A stretch of DNA of 64,000 nucleotides from Megamerina dolium (taxonomy: Eukaryota; Arthropoda; Insecta; Diptera; Megamerinidae), in NCBI GenBank assembly GCA_963854835.1, contig OY978525.1:45113554-45177553 (forward strand). The letters are read 5' to 3'. Under the pieces are notes generated by a model. The model was not told where the DNA came from. It ran no database searches and saw only the letters and a program-made list of their open reading frames with translations. How positions within the stretch are numbered: the stretch's first letter is position 1; the number at the start of each line of letters is the position of its first letter. This document shows, in pieces, positions 21,312 to 33,119 of the stretch. Both the position numbers and the translations under genes were made by a program.

Positions 21312-24245
21312 ATGGTGAAAATTGACCAACTAAAAGTGGACCAGCTTAAAAAGCTGTTGGTAGAGATGAACCTATCGTCATCAGGTGCAAAGGCGGAACT
21401 GCTGGTGAGGCTGAGGAAAGCCATGGAGGCTAAGGGAATTAATGTAGAAGAACATGAGTTCTTTGAGGAAGACGATATACATGCAGTTGTGCACGCCGAG
21501 GAAGAGAGCAAGGTAGATTCGAGTGGTCAACTCATGGAATTTATGAAATCCATGATGCAACAGCAGCAGCAGCAACTGCAAGGAATTAATGCGAAGTTAC
21601 AAGAATATTCGGCTGAATTACGTACGGAAATTCAAGGAAATGCGTCTCGCATTGACTCCAAGCTTCAAGAACATTCGGTAAGCCAAGAGGGCGTTATTAG
21701 TGAATTGCGTATGGAAATTCAAGAACATTCGGCTCGACAAGAACACGTCATCGAAAATCTACAGAAATGAATTGAACTTAGATTTCAGGAAATTTCCGGA
21801 GCTATTAATGACAAAGTCACAGAGCTGAAAGAACACGTGGATGAGTTGGATGATAAGCTGAAGGAACATGTCGACGACTGGGAAGACAAGTTCGAGAAAT
21901 TACAGCACGAACTCAATCAACTAAAAATAAATGGAACAGCCACATCAGTGATTAGAGATTCAAGTACAATCAAATTAAAGCCACCAACATTTGACGGAAG
22001 CACGCCATTCAATATCTTCAAGCTTCAATTCGAGACAACAGCTTCGAAGAATCAATGGGATGATAGCAACAAGACTGCTGCTTTAATAGTCGCATTAAAA
22101 GGTAATGCTTCCGAGGTGTTACAGATGGTTCCAGAGAAAGATCGTGGTAGCTACCAGTCACTGATGGACACCCTCCAGCGGAAATATGGAAATGAATACA
22201 AGAGTCAATTACATCGTGTGGAATTGAGATCGCGAGTGCAACGGAGTAATGAGAGCCTTCAGGAATTCGCTTCCGATATTGAGCGCTTATGTCATCTAGC
22301 GTTCTCCGGTAATTCGGAAGAGTTCGTCGAAAAAATCAAAATAGAGGCATTCATAGATGGTATACGTGATGGAGAGACAAAGCGTGCCCTAGTCATGTCA
22401 CCCAGGAATACTTATGCCGAAACAGTCAGTAGTGCCTTGACGTTTGAAGCCGCCAGTTTCATGTGTCGACCAATGCCACGGGTACGCCAATTAGAAACAG
22501 AAACAACAGATCTGGTTGAAGCAGTGCGTCAGGCAGTAAAATCAGTAGTTCAGCCTGAAGTAACAACAGGTCGACGTGAAAACAAATTTAATGGTAAGTG
22601 CTTCATTTGCGACAAACGAGGGCATATAGCGCGTGATTGCATTCAATCGAATATGAAGCCTAAAGGTAGAACAAGGAATCAACGCAAAAATAAATTTACC
22701 GGTAAGTGCTTCATATGCCATCGAAGAGGACACATGGCGCGTAATTGTCGGCTACGACGCAAGCAACAAAGATCGAATTCACCAGGACAACGAAAGGAAG
22801 ATCGTGATGTCATTCATCGTGGTAAAGCTGTTACTCCATATCATCGTACTTGCACCGTAGATAGTAAACATTGTTCTCGGGTAGGAAGCCAGAATCACAT
22901 TGTTAACCTACAACTTACGAATGTATTATCGGAAGAGTCATGGACAACCGAACGAGTTCAAGAAGATCAACGGAACGACCCAGATCTCGTAAAGATTATG
23001 GAATTCAAGGAGCAGGGCATACGTCCAGATTGGCAAGAAATTGCTAATGAGAGTCCAATAGCAAAGGCATACTGGGCGCAGTGGCAAAGCCTGCACTTAC
23101 GAGACGGATGTTTATTCCGAGCATGGGAAAGTGTGGATGGAAAAATCACTAATGATCTTCTAGTGGTACCCAAGGCGAGAATAAATGAAGTGATAGCTGA
23201 GTATCACAATGCCTCCAGTGGAGGGCATTTGGGAATCACCAAAACCGTCGAGAAAATAAAGAACCGATTTTATTGGGTTGGATGTCATGACCATGTCGCT
23301 GATTGGATTCGGAAATGTAAGCAATGTGCAATGGCCAAAGGTCCCACTAAGAAAAGTCGAGGTAAGATGCACCAATACACCGTGGGTGCTCCATTTGAGC
23401 GAATTGCTATGGACATAGCTGGGCCATTTCCAATAAGCAACGCAGGAAACAAGTATGTTCTGGTGGTTATAGATTACTTCAGTAAATGGCCTGAAGTATA
23501 CCCCATTCCAAATCAAGAAGCTAGTACAGTTGCGGATGTATTCGTCAACCAATGGATTACTCGTTTTGGTGTACCGATGTAATTACACTCAGACCAAGGT
23601 CGAAATTTCGAATCAGTTGTATTCCAAGAGATATGCCGTATGCTGGGTATATACAAAACTCGTACAACACCTTTGCATCCACAATCTGATGGCATGGTAG
23701 AACGATTTAACCGTACCTTGGAGGAATATTTGAGAAAAGTCGTAGATAAATACCAAAGAGACTGGGATGTACATATACCAATGTTCCTCATGGCATATCG
23801 ATGCGCACAACATGATACGACGGCTACTACACCGGCAATGGCAATTTTTGGAAATGAGTTAAGACTGCCAGCTGATTTAAAATTTGGAGTTGTAACACCA
23901 ACGAGATCAACCGAAGGAAATTATACTAGCGAAAAGCGGGAACAGTTGGATGAAGTACATCAGTTCATCAGAGAGCGGTCGCAGATGATAAGCGATAAGA
24001 TGAAGGCCAGGTATGACTTGAAAGCAAATTCAAAAGGGTTCTATGAAGGAGAGCTTGTAATGCTTCATAATCCACAACGAAAGAAAGGCCTGTCCCCTAA
24101 ACTACAGACTCATTGGGAAGGACCATATCAGATTATAGCAAAGATAAATGACGTAGTGTATCGCATTCAACGTGCCTGGAATAAAAGAGCAAAGTTTAAA
24201 GTAGTGCACTTGGAGCGACTTGCGCCATATCGAGGGGAAGTATAA
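21312..24245 (+). pseudogene. SAP-gypsy A gag-integrase fusion
   Basis: The start MVKIDQLKVDQLKKLLVEMN opens a SAP domain (residues about 5-38). A Glu-rich segment, a Q6 run and a coiled coil built of repeated LQEHSA/EIQ-type units follow. A stop lies at 21,768. The frame continues: capsid-like region (FDGSTPFNIFKLQFETTASK), then two CCHC knuckles CFICDKRGHIARDC and CFICHRRGHMARNC. At about 22,850 gag joins pol upstream of integrase (DSKHCSRVGSQNHIV). Integrase: zinc domain HNASSGGHLGI...CKQCAMAK; core AMDIAGPFP (D), a stop at 23,580 next to LHSDQGRNFE (D), DGMVERFNR (E); C-terminus ends LERLAPYRGEV. Two in-frame stops, no frameshift; the gag/pol join is in frame. Confidence 0.93.
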
Positions 24246-24270
24246 AAACTTGTTCGGGACGAACAAGGTT

Positions 24271-24283
24271 AAGAGGAGGGCAG
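24271..24283 (+). other. polypurine tract
   Basis: aagaggagggcag immediately upstream of the 3' LTR; primes plus-strand DNA in this family. Confidence 0.8.
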
Positions 24284-24720
24284 TGTAACGAGTATCGATA
24301 GTTGATTACTCATCACTATTGTGACTGACTCTATTGGCAGCATCGAAACGAATGTCAACAAAAAGAAATAAGCGATAACCAGAACAAGCCAACGAGAAAG
24401 GAAGAGAAGAATTTCGATAAAGGAAGATTCTGGGGTGTTGCCAACAGAGTATAAATAGAGCCAGTGTTGAGAAGAAAAATCAATCTACTTCCGAACGTGA
24501 TTGCGAAAACATTGATACAGAGGCAAAAGTTGCAAGTACATTTAAGTGTTATAGTAAATAGTTGATTGTAAACAGTGTTGATTGTAAATAGAGATTATTA
24601 AATAAATTGTTGCTGTATATAGTTGTACAAAATAAGTGTTGCAGTTATCATTAACAGAATCCAGTGATCGAACAAGGTAATTCAAATAGAATTAAACGTT
24701 CACAGAATAAAAACGTAACA
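24284..24720 (+). repeat. SAP-gypsy A 3' LTR
   Basis: 437 bp, identical to the 5' LTR except for one base seen (24,413). Confidence 0.95.
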
Positions 24721-24725
24721 ATATA

Positions 24726-24788
<63 letters not shown>

Positions 24789-24841
24789 GTATATATATAT
24801 ATATATATATATGTATATACGAGTATATGTATATATATATA
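24721..24841. repeat. (TA)n microsatellite, right half
   Basis: Continuation of the tract at 20,688, with a few gtat/cgtat interruptions. LINE-X4 starts at its right edge. Confidence 0.9.
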
Positions 24842-26127
24842 TACTTACTTACATATGTGGCCATAACAACCGAGTATCGATTTAAGCCGAAAATAACATG
24901 CTTCAGTTAGAAATTCCAAGCGCCGTCAGGTTCTCCAGTGCTTAGTCCTTCCACCGCAGGTTAGGTCTTCCTCTTCTGCGTCGTCCTCCAGCGGGTTCCG
25001 AATATAACACCTTCTTAGCTGGAGCGTGTTTTTCCATTCGCTCGACATGACCTAGCCAGCACAGCCGCTGGATTTTGATGCGCTTTACTATATCAATATC
25101 AGCATACAGCTCATACAGCTCATGGTTGTGCCTTATTCTATACTCGCCACCAACGCAAATAGGTCCAAAGATCTTGCGTAAGACTTTTCTCTTTTGAAAA
25201 CTCCTAGCATTCTCTCTTCTGAGGTGGAAATTGTCCAAGCTTTGGCGTAGTTTTTGTTTCTCGAGAGAGGGCCTGACTTCTCAATTGCTTACTTAGCCCA
25301 AGAAGCACCTGTTAGCAAGGGGGATCCCACGCAATATCTGCAGGCTGATGTCATTACTGCTGTTAATGCTGGTTCCAAGATAGACAAAATCCCTTACTAT
25401 TTTAAAAGCGTAGTTGTCAACAGTGACGTACTGTCCAAGACGCCGGGACTCTTTGTTTCTTGATACTACATACTTCGTCTTGCCCTCGTTCACCGTAAGA
25501 CCCATTCGACGCTACTCTCTTTCCAACTCTGAGAATGCTGCACTGACTGCTCGCGTGTCCAAGCCGATTATGTCAATATAGTCGGCATATGCCAACAGCA
25601 TGACACTTTTGTTGAAAATAGTGCCATTATGTCGTATTATTTTCTCCATAATAAGATTGAAGAAGTTGCACGATAACGAATCACCTTGTCTGAAACCCCG
25701 TTTGGTATTAAACGGTAGGAGAGGTCCTTCCCAATTTTCACTGTACAACTGGAGTTGCACAATGTCATTCTGCAAAGATGATTGCGCTTCGCAGGAATAC
25801 CGAACTCAGACATTGTTGCGTAGAGGTAATCTTTTACCGGACTGTCGAAAGCGGCTTTATAATCAACAAATAGGTGGTGTGTGTGGATCTGTTTTTCTTG
25901 GGTCTTCTCCAGGATTTGGCGCAGTGTGAAAATTTGGTCGATGGTACATTTACCATCGTTGTTAGGTTGTTGAGTATGGGCTTCAATCTTTCACACAATA
26001 CGCTTGATAGGACCTTGTATGCGATGCTCAGGAGCCTTATTCCACGGTAGTTGGCGCAATTTGTGGGGTCTCCTTTTTTTATGTACGGGACAGAGAACAC
26101 TGAGCATCCGATCATCAAGCATGCTTT
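24842..26127 (-). mobile_element. LINE-X4, 5'-truncated
   Basis: Minus-strand LINE-X from CPVHKKGDPTNCANYRGIR to the 3' tail (taag-like cttacttac on +). It keeps FRQGDSLSCNFFNLIMEKII, then AYADYIDIIG, in which the second catalytic Asp of YADD has become Tyr. The distal part has VLRKIFGPICVGGEYRIRHN and GRRRRGRPNLRWKD. Frameshifts and small deletions are scattered. The 3' end abuts the (TA)n. Confidence 0.9.
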
Positions 26128-26129
26128 TT

Positions 26130-26541
26130 TATTTCCTAATGATACATATTTGTCGATAGTGGAAATTTAGAAGTTTGAGTTACAATTGAAAATTATTTAA
26201 TTTATTTTTTATTTTATTATTATTTGTCATTGTTATTATAATATTATACAACTTGGGATTAAAGTTACATAGGTACATACATGTAATACAACAAATAATA
26301 CAACAAAAATCTAATGTTTCTGGTTTATGGTAATTAGAAAAGGAATATTTTACTTAAAATACCTCCATTACCTACCAAAATATTTTAGAAATTATGATTA
26401 TTATAACAAAGGACTTGATCATTCGTCTTCACCTTCGAAATTTTCTGCAGTAATTTTTTATTTCCTTCAATTTTAAAGGAAGAATCGGTAACGCGGTTTG
26501 GTACGATCGATTGAGTTTATAATTAAACAAACTTAAAGGAC
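26130..26541 (+). repeat. dispersed repeat R, copy A
   Basis: Inverse match to 35,946-36,325. Shared blocks are tttgtcgatagtggaaattta, acaacttgggattaa, aattagaaaaggaat/aattagaaaagaat, accaaaatatt and gattgagtttataattaaac. Noncoding, AT-rich; family unknown. Confidence 0.7.
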
Positions 26542-26559
26542 GCCATTTGTTGATCTACT

Positions 26560-26939
26560 TATAAAAAGGTAACGATATTTTCGTGGCCTGTGGTTTTAAA
26601 TTTCCGTATTTTCGATAGATAAATATTGTCTCCCTTCGCGTCTTTCTCCCAATTCGTTACATCTTTGAAATCATAACATTGTTCACATTCAACTCCGACT
26701 ACTAGGTACGGGTTCTTCCCAGTTTCTACGGTTTTCACGATTGTGATTCAGTTTTCTGGGGAGAAAATTGTCACATGTTTACTTTTTCTCTCCATCAATG
26801 CGTGCATGGAATCTGCTTCATTCTGAGTGTGACCAAATTCCAAGAAGCGATGAGTGATTTCGACGTTATACATTACAAAAGCGAGGTGGAATATTGAAAA
26901 AATGATGCGGTTATGATTTTGACCAGAATAATTGTCTGA
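26560..26939 (-). pseudogene. uncharacterised DDE-type transposase-like gene, C-terminal part
   Basis: The minus strand reads SDNYSGQNHNRIIFSIFHLA, then ITHRFLEFGHTQNEADSMHA, TGKNPYLVVG and DVTNWEKDAKGDNIYLSKIR. The S-D-N-x2-G-Q-N-x-N signature and the GHTQNE-D-S-M-H stretch are those of an insect repeat-encoded family with an RNase H-like (DDE) core; I recognise the pattern but not a family name. It is separated from its N-terminal part by a P-like element. One stop is seen. Confidence 0.6.
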
Positions 26940-26947
26940 GAAAAAGA

Positions 26948-28639
26948 CGTCATAAACGAACCAATAGGAATAGTAGACAAATAAGAAGTGTCAAAATCTC
27001 ATACAAAAGGTAAATAAAACTGCGAGCGTTTATACAAAATTGTAAAATAACCAATATTTATTACTTTATTATGGAAAATTCAATTGCTTTGTTTAGTTTT
27101 CTAACCTTGAAGAACATCCTCGCCCGGAAGAACAATTTCTTTACCTTAATATTGCAATTAATACTGGAAGATTGCTCAATATGTTTTTGTACAAAATTAT
27201 TTGTTATGAGCAACCCGTATCCATTAAGGTGGGGGTAAGGGATAAGCAGATTCGGAAAATCGATTTTCTTTTTCATTTTCCAAGACAACGAGATTGATGG
27301 CGGGAACGTACTTTATGGACCTGGGATCGATGATTCAGTGTAAGCTAAAAATAAAAAATTTTTTCTCACTTTTTGAGAAAAAAAAACTTCAAACGTGTTT
27401 TTCTGAAAACCACGATATTGCAAAATCTACTCGACCGATTCTTTTCAAACTTGTAGGCTTTAGCACTTGCTATACGAAGAGTGATTGATTGGGCAATATC
27501 ATTCTCATGCCAATATTGCTTTGTGTCCGCATTTTTCAGTTTGTTTATCTGCCCGCTAGTGAATATACCCTTCAGCTTTTCTTCTATGTTTCAATATTCT
27601 TGCGCAGTTTTTGCTAAACTCCTTTTTAAAACTTGTATGTTATATACATACTTTCTTTCCGTGTGTTTAAATGAGAGCTTCAAGGCGATACACTTTGCGG
27701 AATGTTTTTTCTGAAGTCTGCGCAGGAGCAAATTTTCTCTCTTTAACGCTTTGCTACGTTTGTAATAAAAATATACAATATATATTTATATATTTATTAG
27801 TTCAACTGTGCGATTTACTTACACTTCCTTTCGCAATTCTTCCACCTCCTCGAACACGTTGCTAGTGTTACGCATTTTTAAAGGAGAGTTTGAGGCTTCT
27901 CCAAGGACATATGAAGAGTGGAAGGGCAAATTTTCTTTATCTTCCTCGATCACCGTGCTGGCTCCTGCAGTAATGATGCTGACATTCCAACCAACTTCCA
28001 ACTTCAATACAATCTAATCCGAGATCTGTTAATAAGTTAAATTAAACAGTTGAATATTTTCATACAATAACCAACGATTTTTTGTTACCATTAACTGCAA
28101 TTTTCGAACTTTGTTGATGCAACAAAATATCAACGATGTTATTATTTTCTCTTCGTTGCACCCGCTGTTCCCGAAGAGTTGTCCCACCAGATACTCGGCA
28201 AGTTTTGGCGCAAAGCCTGGAAAATTAGGAACATTTCAGAAATGCGAATGCTGTGCTAATAAAATAAATAGATTTAACCCATTTCATATTGCTTGAGGTT
28301 TATAAAATCATCATCTATGAAATGGTCCATGCAAATCACACTATTTTTGTGGTTGAAAGGACTTAATCGCCGGCAGAAACTAATCCACTTTTTTTCCAAA
28401 TCCACATCACACGGAAAGGTAAAATAATTGTTTAATAACGATTTGTCGCAACTGTCATTATTACAATTCGACACTGCACACTTCATTTATAAAAATTACC
28501 TTTTATTCAATCAAAATTGTTTTAAGTAACCGCGTATTATATAAATACAAGAATTATAAAAATTTATTTGCCCCTTTCGGTTAATGTTTTCTTCGTTTAT
28601 GACGTGTGCATACGAACAGTCGGCTGTCAAACTCAAACC
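26948..28639 (-). mobile_element. P-like DNA transposon remnant, copy 2
   Basis: Inserted in the DDE-type gene. It is flanked by an imperfect 8-bp duplication (gaaaaaga at 26,940-26,947; aaaaaaga at 28,640-28,647), the length typical of P elements. The motif cgtcataaacgaa is terminal on the left and recurs inverted at 28,588-28,600, 39 bases inside the right end. Contains THAP and transposase remnants. Confidence 0.72.
27061..28486 (-). pseudogene. P-like transposase remnant
   Basis: From right to left: THAP domain MKCAVSNCNND to ICMDHFIDDDF (28,486-28,274). A gap is followed by NTSNVFEEVEELRKEV (about 27,830), a coiled-coil candidate. Then, with frameshifts, GIFTSGQINKLKNADTKQYW and DIAQSITLRIASAKAYK (about 27,560-27,450), which is the conserved block after the coiled coil in P/THAP9 transposases. 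Last comes YGLLITNNFVQKHIEQSS with CNIKVKKLFFRA (27,230-27,120). The catalytic core is mostly missing. Confidence 0.7.
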
Positions 28640-29290
28640 AAAAAAGATAACTGTTCACTCAGGGCGCAATCTGTATTTCTATCATTCTTGGTTTTGTCCC
28701 ACAAATAACATAACCTTTCATTTCTTCTACAATCGTAAACCGTGAAATTGTAAACCGCAAGATGCTTTTTATAATAAGAAGCAGACGTTTCGGTGCGATG
28801 ACATTTTAAAAGTTTTTGGAGATCAAAACAGGCAACACAAGCAATGTTATCTTTCTGGGCAGTTTTTTTATCTTCATCTTTCATACGTTTACTAAATTTT
28901 TTGCTTCAATGTGTTTACTGTACTTTTTTTGGTTTTTAATTGTTTCTTCGTGCCCAAGTGAAACAAACATCCCATTGGTCTTTCTTCTGTTTAAAAAAAT
29001 GTTGGATAATTTACATCCATCCAAATCTTGTAAAATTCATAAATTTTTCTGATATTAAGGTTTTCGTCGAAGTACTCACGATTGCTGTTCTTACGACAGT
29101 AATGGGAAGTTTTGGAAATGTTCCCTTATGCTCGAAAGTAATTTTGATTTCAATATGGTTTTCTTTGTTTTCAACGTAAATCAGGTTGTAAAGTATTGTT
29201 GCTGCCCTGCTTCTGCATTGCAATCCTAATCCATGCGTCGTTGATACGCAGCGTGTCCAGAAACATGGTCTTACATACTTTATAAATAGA
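28640..29290 (-). pseudogene. uncharacterised DDE-type transposase-like gene, N-terminal part
   Basis: The minus strand, in shifting frames, reads MFLDTLRINDAWIR (about 29,265), SHYCRKNSNREYFDENLNIR with IYEFYKIWM, FFKQKKDQWDVCF, then ACFDLQKLLKCHRTETSASY, YKKHLAVYNFTVYDCRRNER and LCYLWDKTKN. It ends LSEQLSFL exactly where the P-like element is inserted. The first catalytic Asp is probably that of ACFDLQ. At least three frameshifts occur. Confidence 0.6.
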
Positions 29291-29304
29291 GTTAAAAAAT
29301 ATAT

Positions 29305-29677
29305 AAAAAAAAAAGTAAAAAAAAAATAAATATGTGGCACTTAAAGCCCCAAAGGGCTCATTGGCCGAGCTTATCTTCCATTACTGTTGTGCGTCTTAAA
29401 TTTTGGACAATATTAGAAGGGACCTACTTATTCTAGCCGGTTCCGAACGGCAGAACACTTGTGACATCACTTTTTCTGAGCTTTGTCACAGAGTTCTTTT
29501 AGAAGCTTTTTCATGGCAAGTTGTTACTGTCGGAAGAATTGCCAATTGCTTGCCGACAGGTGGGTACCGTTCGAGAGAAAAATCTTATCGATATTAAATT
29601 TGTTATGCATCAGTCGGCGATTGAACCACAACCTGCAGATCAGAAGGCGAACACACTAACCACTGAGCTACGGCACC
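29305..29677 (-). mobile_element. tRNA-derived SINE, copy 1
   Basis: The minus strand starts ggtgccgtagctcagtggtt (box A), with box B ggttcaatcgc about 50 bases on. The body is about 330 bp and ends gtgccacatatttattttt. Matches the plus-strand copy at 49,344-49,705 throughout. Confidence 0.85.
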
Positions 29678-29881
29678 CACCCTGCTTAAAATATTTCCTC
29701 TAATCCCATTACCGAATAGTGCAGACTTTATTTTTTTATGGGCACATTTTAAAACTTTTATAGGAAATATCATTATTACATATTTAGACACCATTCGGAA
29801 CTATTCTTCCGTATTTATTTATTGAATTTTCTGAAAGTATAAATCAAATTTACTAGGTAAACTAGCTTAGCAAAGGGAACA

Positions 29882-32610
29882 TACTTACTTATATACTTAT
29901 ATGGCCAGTACAACCGAAAATCGATATAGGCCGAATCTAGCATGCTTCTCCAGACAGCTCTTTCCTTCGCTAGTTGACGCCAGTTAGAAACTCGAAGTCG
30001 TTGACACGTTCTCCAGTACTTGATCTTTCCACCGGAGGTTAGGTCTTCCTCTTCTGCGTTGTCCACCAGCGGGTTTCGAATACAACATCTTCTTAGCCAG
30101 AGCGTGTTCTTCCATTTGCTAAACATGACCTAGCCAGCGCAGCCTCTTAATTTAAATGCGCTTTACTATGTCGGTGTTGGCATACAGCTCATACAGTTCA
30201 TGGCTGTACCTCATTCGATACTCGCCATCAACACAAATAGGTGCGAGATCCTGCGCAGAAATTTTCTCTGGAAAACTCCCAGCATCCTCTCATCCATGGT
30301 TGAAATTTTCCAGACATCTGCGCCATCTGTTAGGACAGGAATAATGAGAGCCTTGTACAGTATAGTTTTCGTTCATCGAGAGAAGGCTCGACTTCTCAAT
30401 TGCATACTTAGCCCAAAGTAGCACCTCTTTACAAGAGTGATCCTTCGTAATATCTCCAGGCTTAGGTCATTACTGATGTTAATGAAGGTTCAAAGATAGA
30501 TAAAGCCTACTTCAAAAATGTAATGTAGTTGTCAACAGTGACGTGCTGTCCTAGACGCCGGGACTTTTTATTAGATAACGTTAACTATTTCGTCTTGCCC
30601 TCGGTCACCGTAAGACCCAATCTCTTTCGAACTCTGTGAATGCTTCAGTGACTGCTCACGTGTTCATGAAGATTTTGTCAATATTATCAGCATACGATAA
30701 CAGCACGACACTTCTGTGGAAAATAGTGCCATTATGTCATAGATCAGCAACTCATATTATTTTTTCCTTAATAATATTGAAAAAGTCGCACGACTCCGTT
30801 CGGTATTAGACGGTGGGAGAGGTCCTTCCCAATTTTCACTGTACAACTGGAGTTGCACAATGTCATTCTGCAAAGATGATTGCGCTTCGCAGGAATACCG
30901 AACTCAGACATTGTTGCGTAGAGGTAATATTTTACCGAAATGTCGAAAGCGGCTTTATAATCAACAATCCTGGGTCTTCTCCAGGATTTTGCGCAGTGTG
31001 AAAATTTGGTCGATGGTATATCATATATACCAGGTCTGAAGCCACACTGATAAGGTCCAATTAGGTTGTTAAGGATAGGTTCAAATCTTTCACACAGTAA
31101 GCTCAGTAGAACCTTGTATGCGATGCTAAGAAGCCATATTCCACGGTAGTTGGCGCAAATTGCGGAGTTGCCTTTCTTATGTACGGGACAGAGAACACTG
31201 AGTCTCCAATCATTGGGCATGCTTTCACTTAATCTTATTTTGCTTATGTGCTGGTGCATGCTGCTGAGCAGCTCATCACCTCCTGTCTTAAACAATTCGG
31301 CAGGCAGGCCATTAGCAGCTGCAGCTTTGTTGTTTTTCATCCTAGAAATATCCTCGTCGTGGTCGGATGGTGGAACATCTATATCACCATATGTGATTGT
31401 AGAGTTCGGGAGATCTCCTCCACTGACGGGATTGTTCGAAGCGTCGCTTTCAGTAACGTGGAGAAGTGTTCCCTCCAAAAGCTCAGTACACTCTGAACAT
31501 CTGTAACAAGATTACCATTGTTGTAACGACAGGAAGAGTCTCCGGAGTTTAAACCACCAATCAGGCGTCTGATTTTCTCAAAGAATTTTCGAGTCTCATT
31601 CTTGTCTCTACTCTTCTCGACCTCCTTACACTCACGTCATTCTAACTCTCTCTTCTTACTCCTGAAAATACGTCCCTCTGCACTTCTCTTCTCTCTGTAC
31701 CGCTCTTTAACAGCTCGTGTGTAGGCGGCATCTTTCTCTCCGGTAACGTTACGACACTCTTGATTATACCATTCATCCCTCAGAGGCTAATAGAAACCGA
31801 TTACCTCCTCAGCAGCAGTAGTCATGAAGTGGGATATGTGTGCGTGTGTCCACTGTGCGCATATATCATCAAGAGGGGGAGTGTTCTGCATAAGCAGATC
31901 CGATAATCGAGTGATTAATGCATTTGCTGTCTCTGTTGATTGCAGCTTATTGACGTCAGGCTTTCTCTCTGGGACTTCCATTGTTCTTTGCGAAACATAA
32001 ACGTGTTCGCACCTTAGCTGCAACAATGATTCGAGTCACGTCCATCACACTAGAAACATGCCTTCCGTCAATCATCACGTGAACAATTTGATTTTTCGTT
32101 CGTTGATTTGGAGACAGCCACGTCGCTTTATGGATGTTGCGATGCTGAAATCTGGTACTACCAATTACCATATTTAGCCTTGTATTTTTCGAGGACATCA
32201 ACCAGCTGAATAGAGGTACCTTCCCTATAGAGGGACCGGACATTCCAGGTGCATATCCGTAAATCGTGGTCTTTGGGTAGTCCTTATCCAAGGCATGGTT
32301 TGATTTTTTATTGGGGGAAGTTTTTATGTAGTGGGTCCCAAGCTCAACGTACAACTTCGAACCGCCACTCACTTTAGCCGCCCCCAGTGGATCCCAGGAA
32401 GGCGTTGGCCAGTGGACATCAAGTTGAAGACCACCATTAAGAAATTAAGGTGATGGCACCCTCATTACAGAGTGAAGGTGCCATCACATAGCGCGGGACG
32501 TCCAGTGAGTTGACTTACAATGAGTTCAACAAGGATTGCGCCAGCCCCACCCGGTTGAAGCAGTTAGACACGTTAGCTTGCGAAAACACCACCAGACCAC
32601 ATAGATATGC
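29882..32610 (-). mobile_element. LINE-X5, longest copy, internally deleted
   Basis: Covers the 3' tail (29,882) to a 5' UTR at about 32,610. The reading direction is minus. It preserves the 5' UTR and the start of the endonuclease missing from the other copies. The 5' UTR has a hairpin gatggcacc/ggtgccatc at 32,451-32,484. No TSD was identified. Confidence 0.82.
29900..32372 (-). pseudogene. LINE-X5 endonuclease-RT remnants
   Basis: Endonuclease start DLRICTWNVRSLYREG at about 32,255. Then VDVLEKYKAK is fused to STRFQHRNIHKATWLSPNQR, so the catalytic middle of the endonuclease is deleted. The linker AAEEVIGFY/NEWYNQECRN-like part lies at 31,830-31,700. RT: DISRMKNNKAAAANGLPAEL, DDWRLSVLCPVHKKG-like, CANYRGIWLLSIAYK, VDYKAAFDISV (31,330-30,900). 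The distal domain is badly shifted; the tail reads SNWRQLAKERAVWRSMLDSA (about 29,960). Not functional. Confidence 0.85.
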
Positions 32611-32996
32611 TTAAAATTCTTTGTATCCAATGAATAAATTCAAATTAAATAAAAAGTAATAATAAGTTGGGCTGAACAGCTTTGAATTGTATGTAATGGC
32701 GATAGTGATCGCCATTACATCGATCAAATGCGTAAAGAAAACGCTTTGTTAAGTAAAAAACTAACACCATTCGTTATTGGCATTCAATGAAATATGGTAT
32801 TTAAATCCTGATCTGTGATACCTTAAGATTTTTCCCATTAACTCGAAAATTGTAAGTTCCAGATTCCTTTCTTCTGCATATTTCAGAGCATCCTTCTATG
32901 AGTTGACAAGCTTAAAGGATTCTTCCTTTCGCAATAACGTACTCTTGTCCAGCTTGTTTCGACTTTTTCTTTTGATTTTTCTAGTTACCGGGATTT
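32611..32996. other. unassigned region with perfect hairpin
   Basis: atgtaatggcgat (32,691-32,703), 4-nt loop, exact inverse (32,708-32,720): 13-bp arms without mismatch. A minus frame with ALKYAEERNLELTIFELMGK (about 32,890-32,830) looks coding-like but matches no family I can name. Confidence 0.4.
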
Positions 32997-33119
32997 CGTT
33001 GGACTTTTCTTTTTTTTTTTTTTAACAAGCTTTTTTTATTGGATCTTTCTAAAATTACTTAGAAACTAACAATAAGTAATCAAATCTTGCAAACTAACTA
33101 AAATTATGTGATATTCCCA

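Noticed and set aside
29600..29677. tRNA gene at the SINE head (also 49,344)
   Set aside because: The similarity is limited to boxes A and B; the sequence continues as a SINE body with a TSD.
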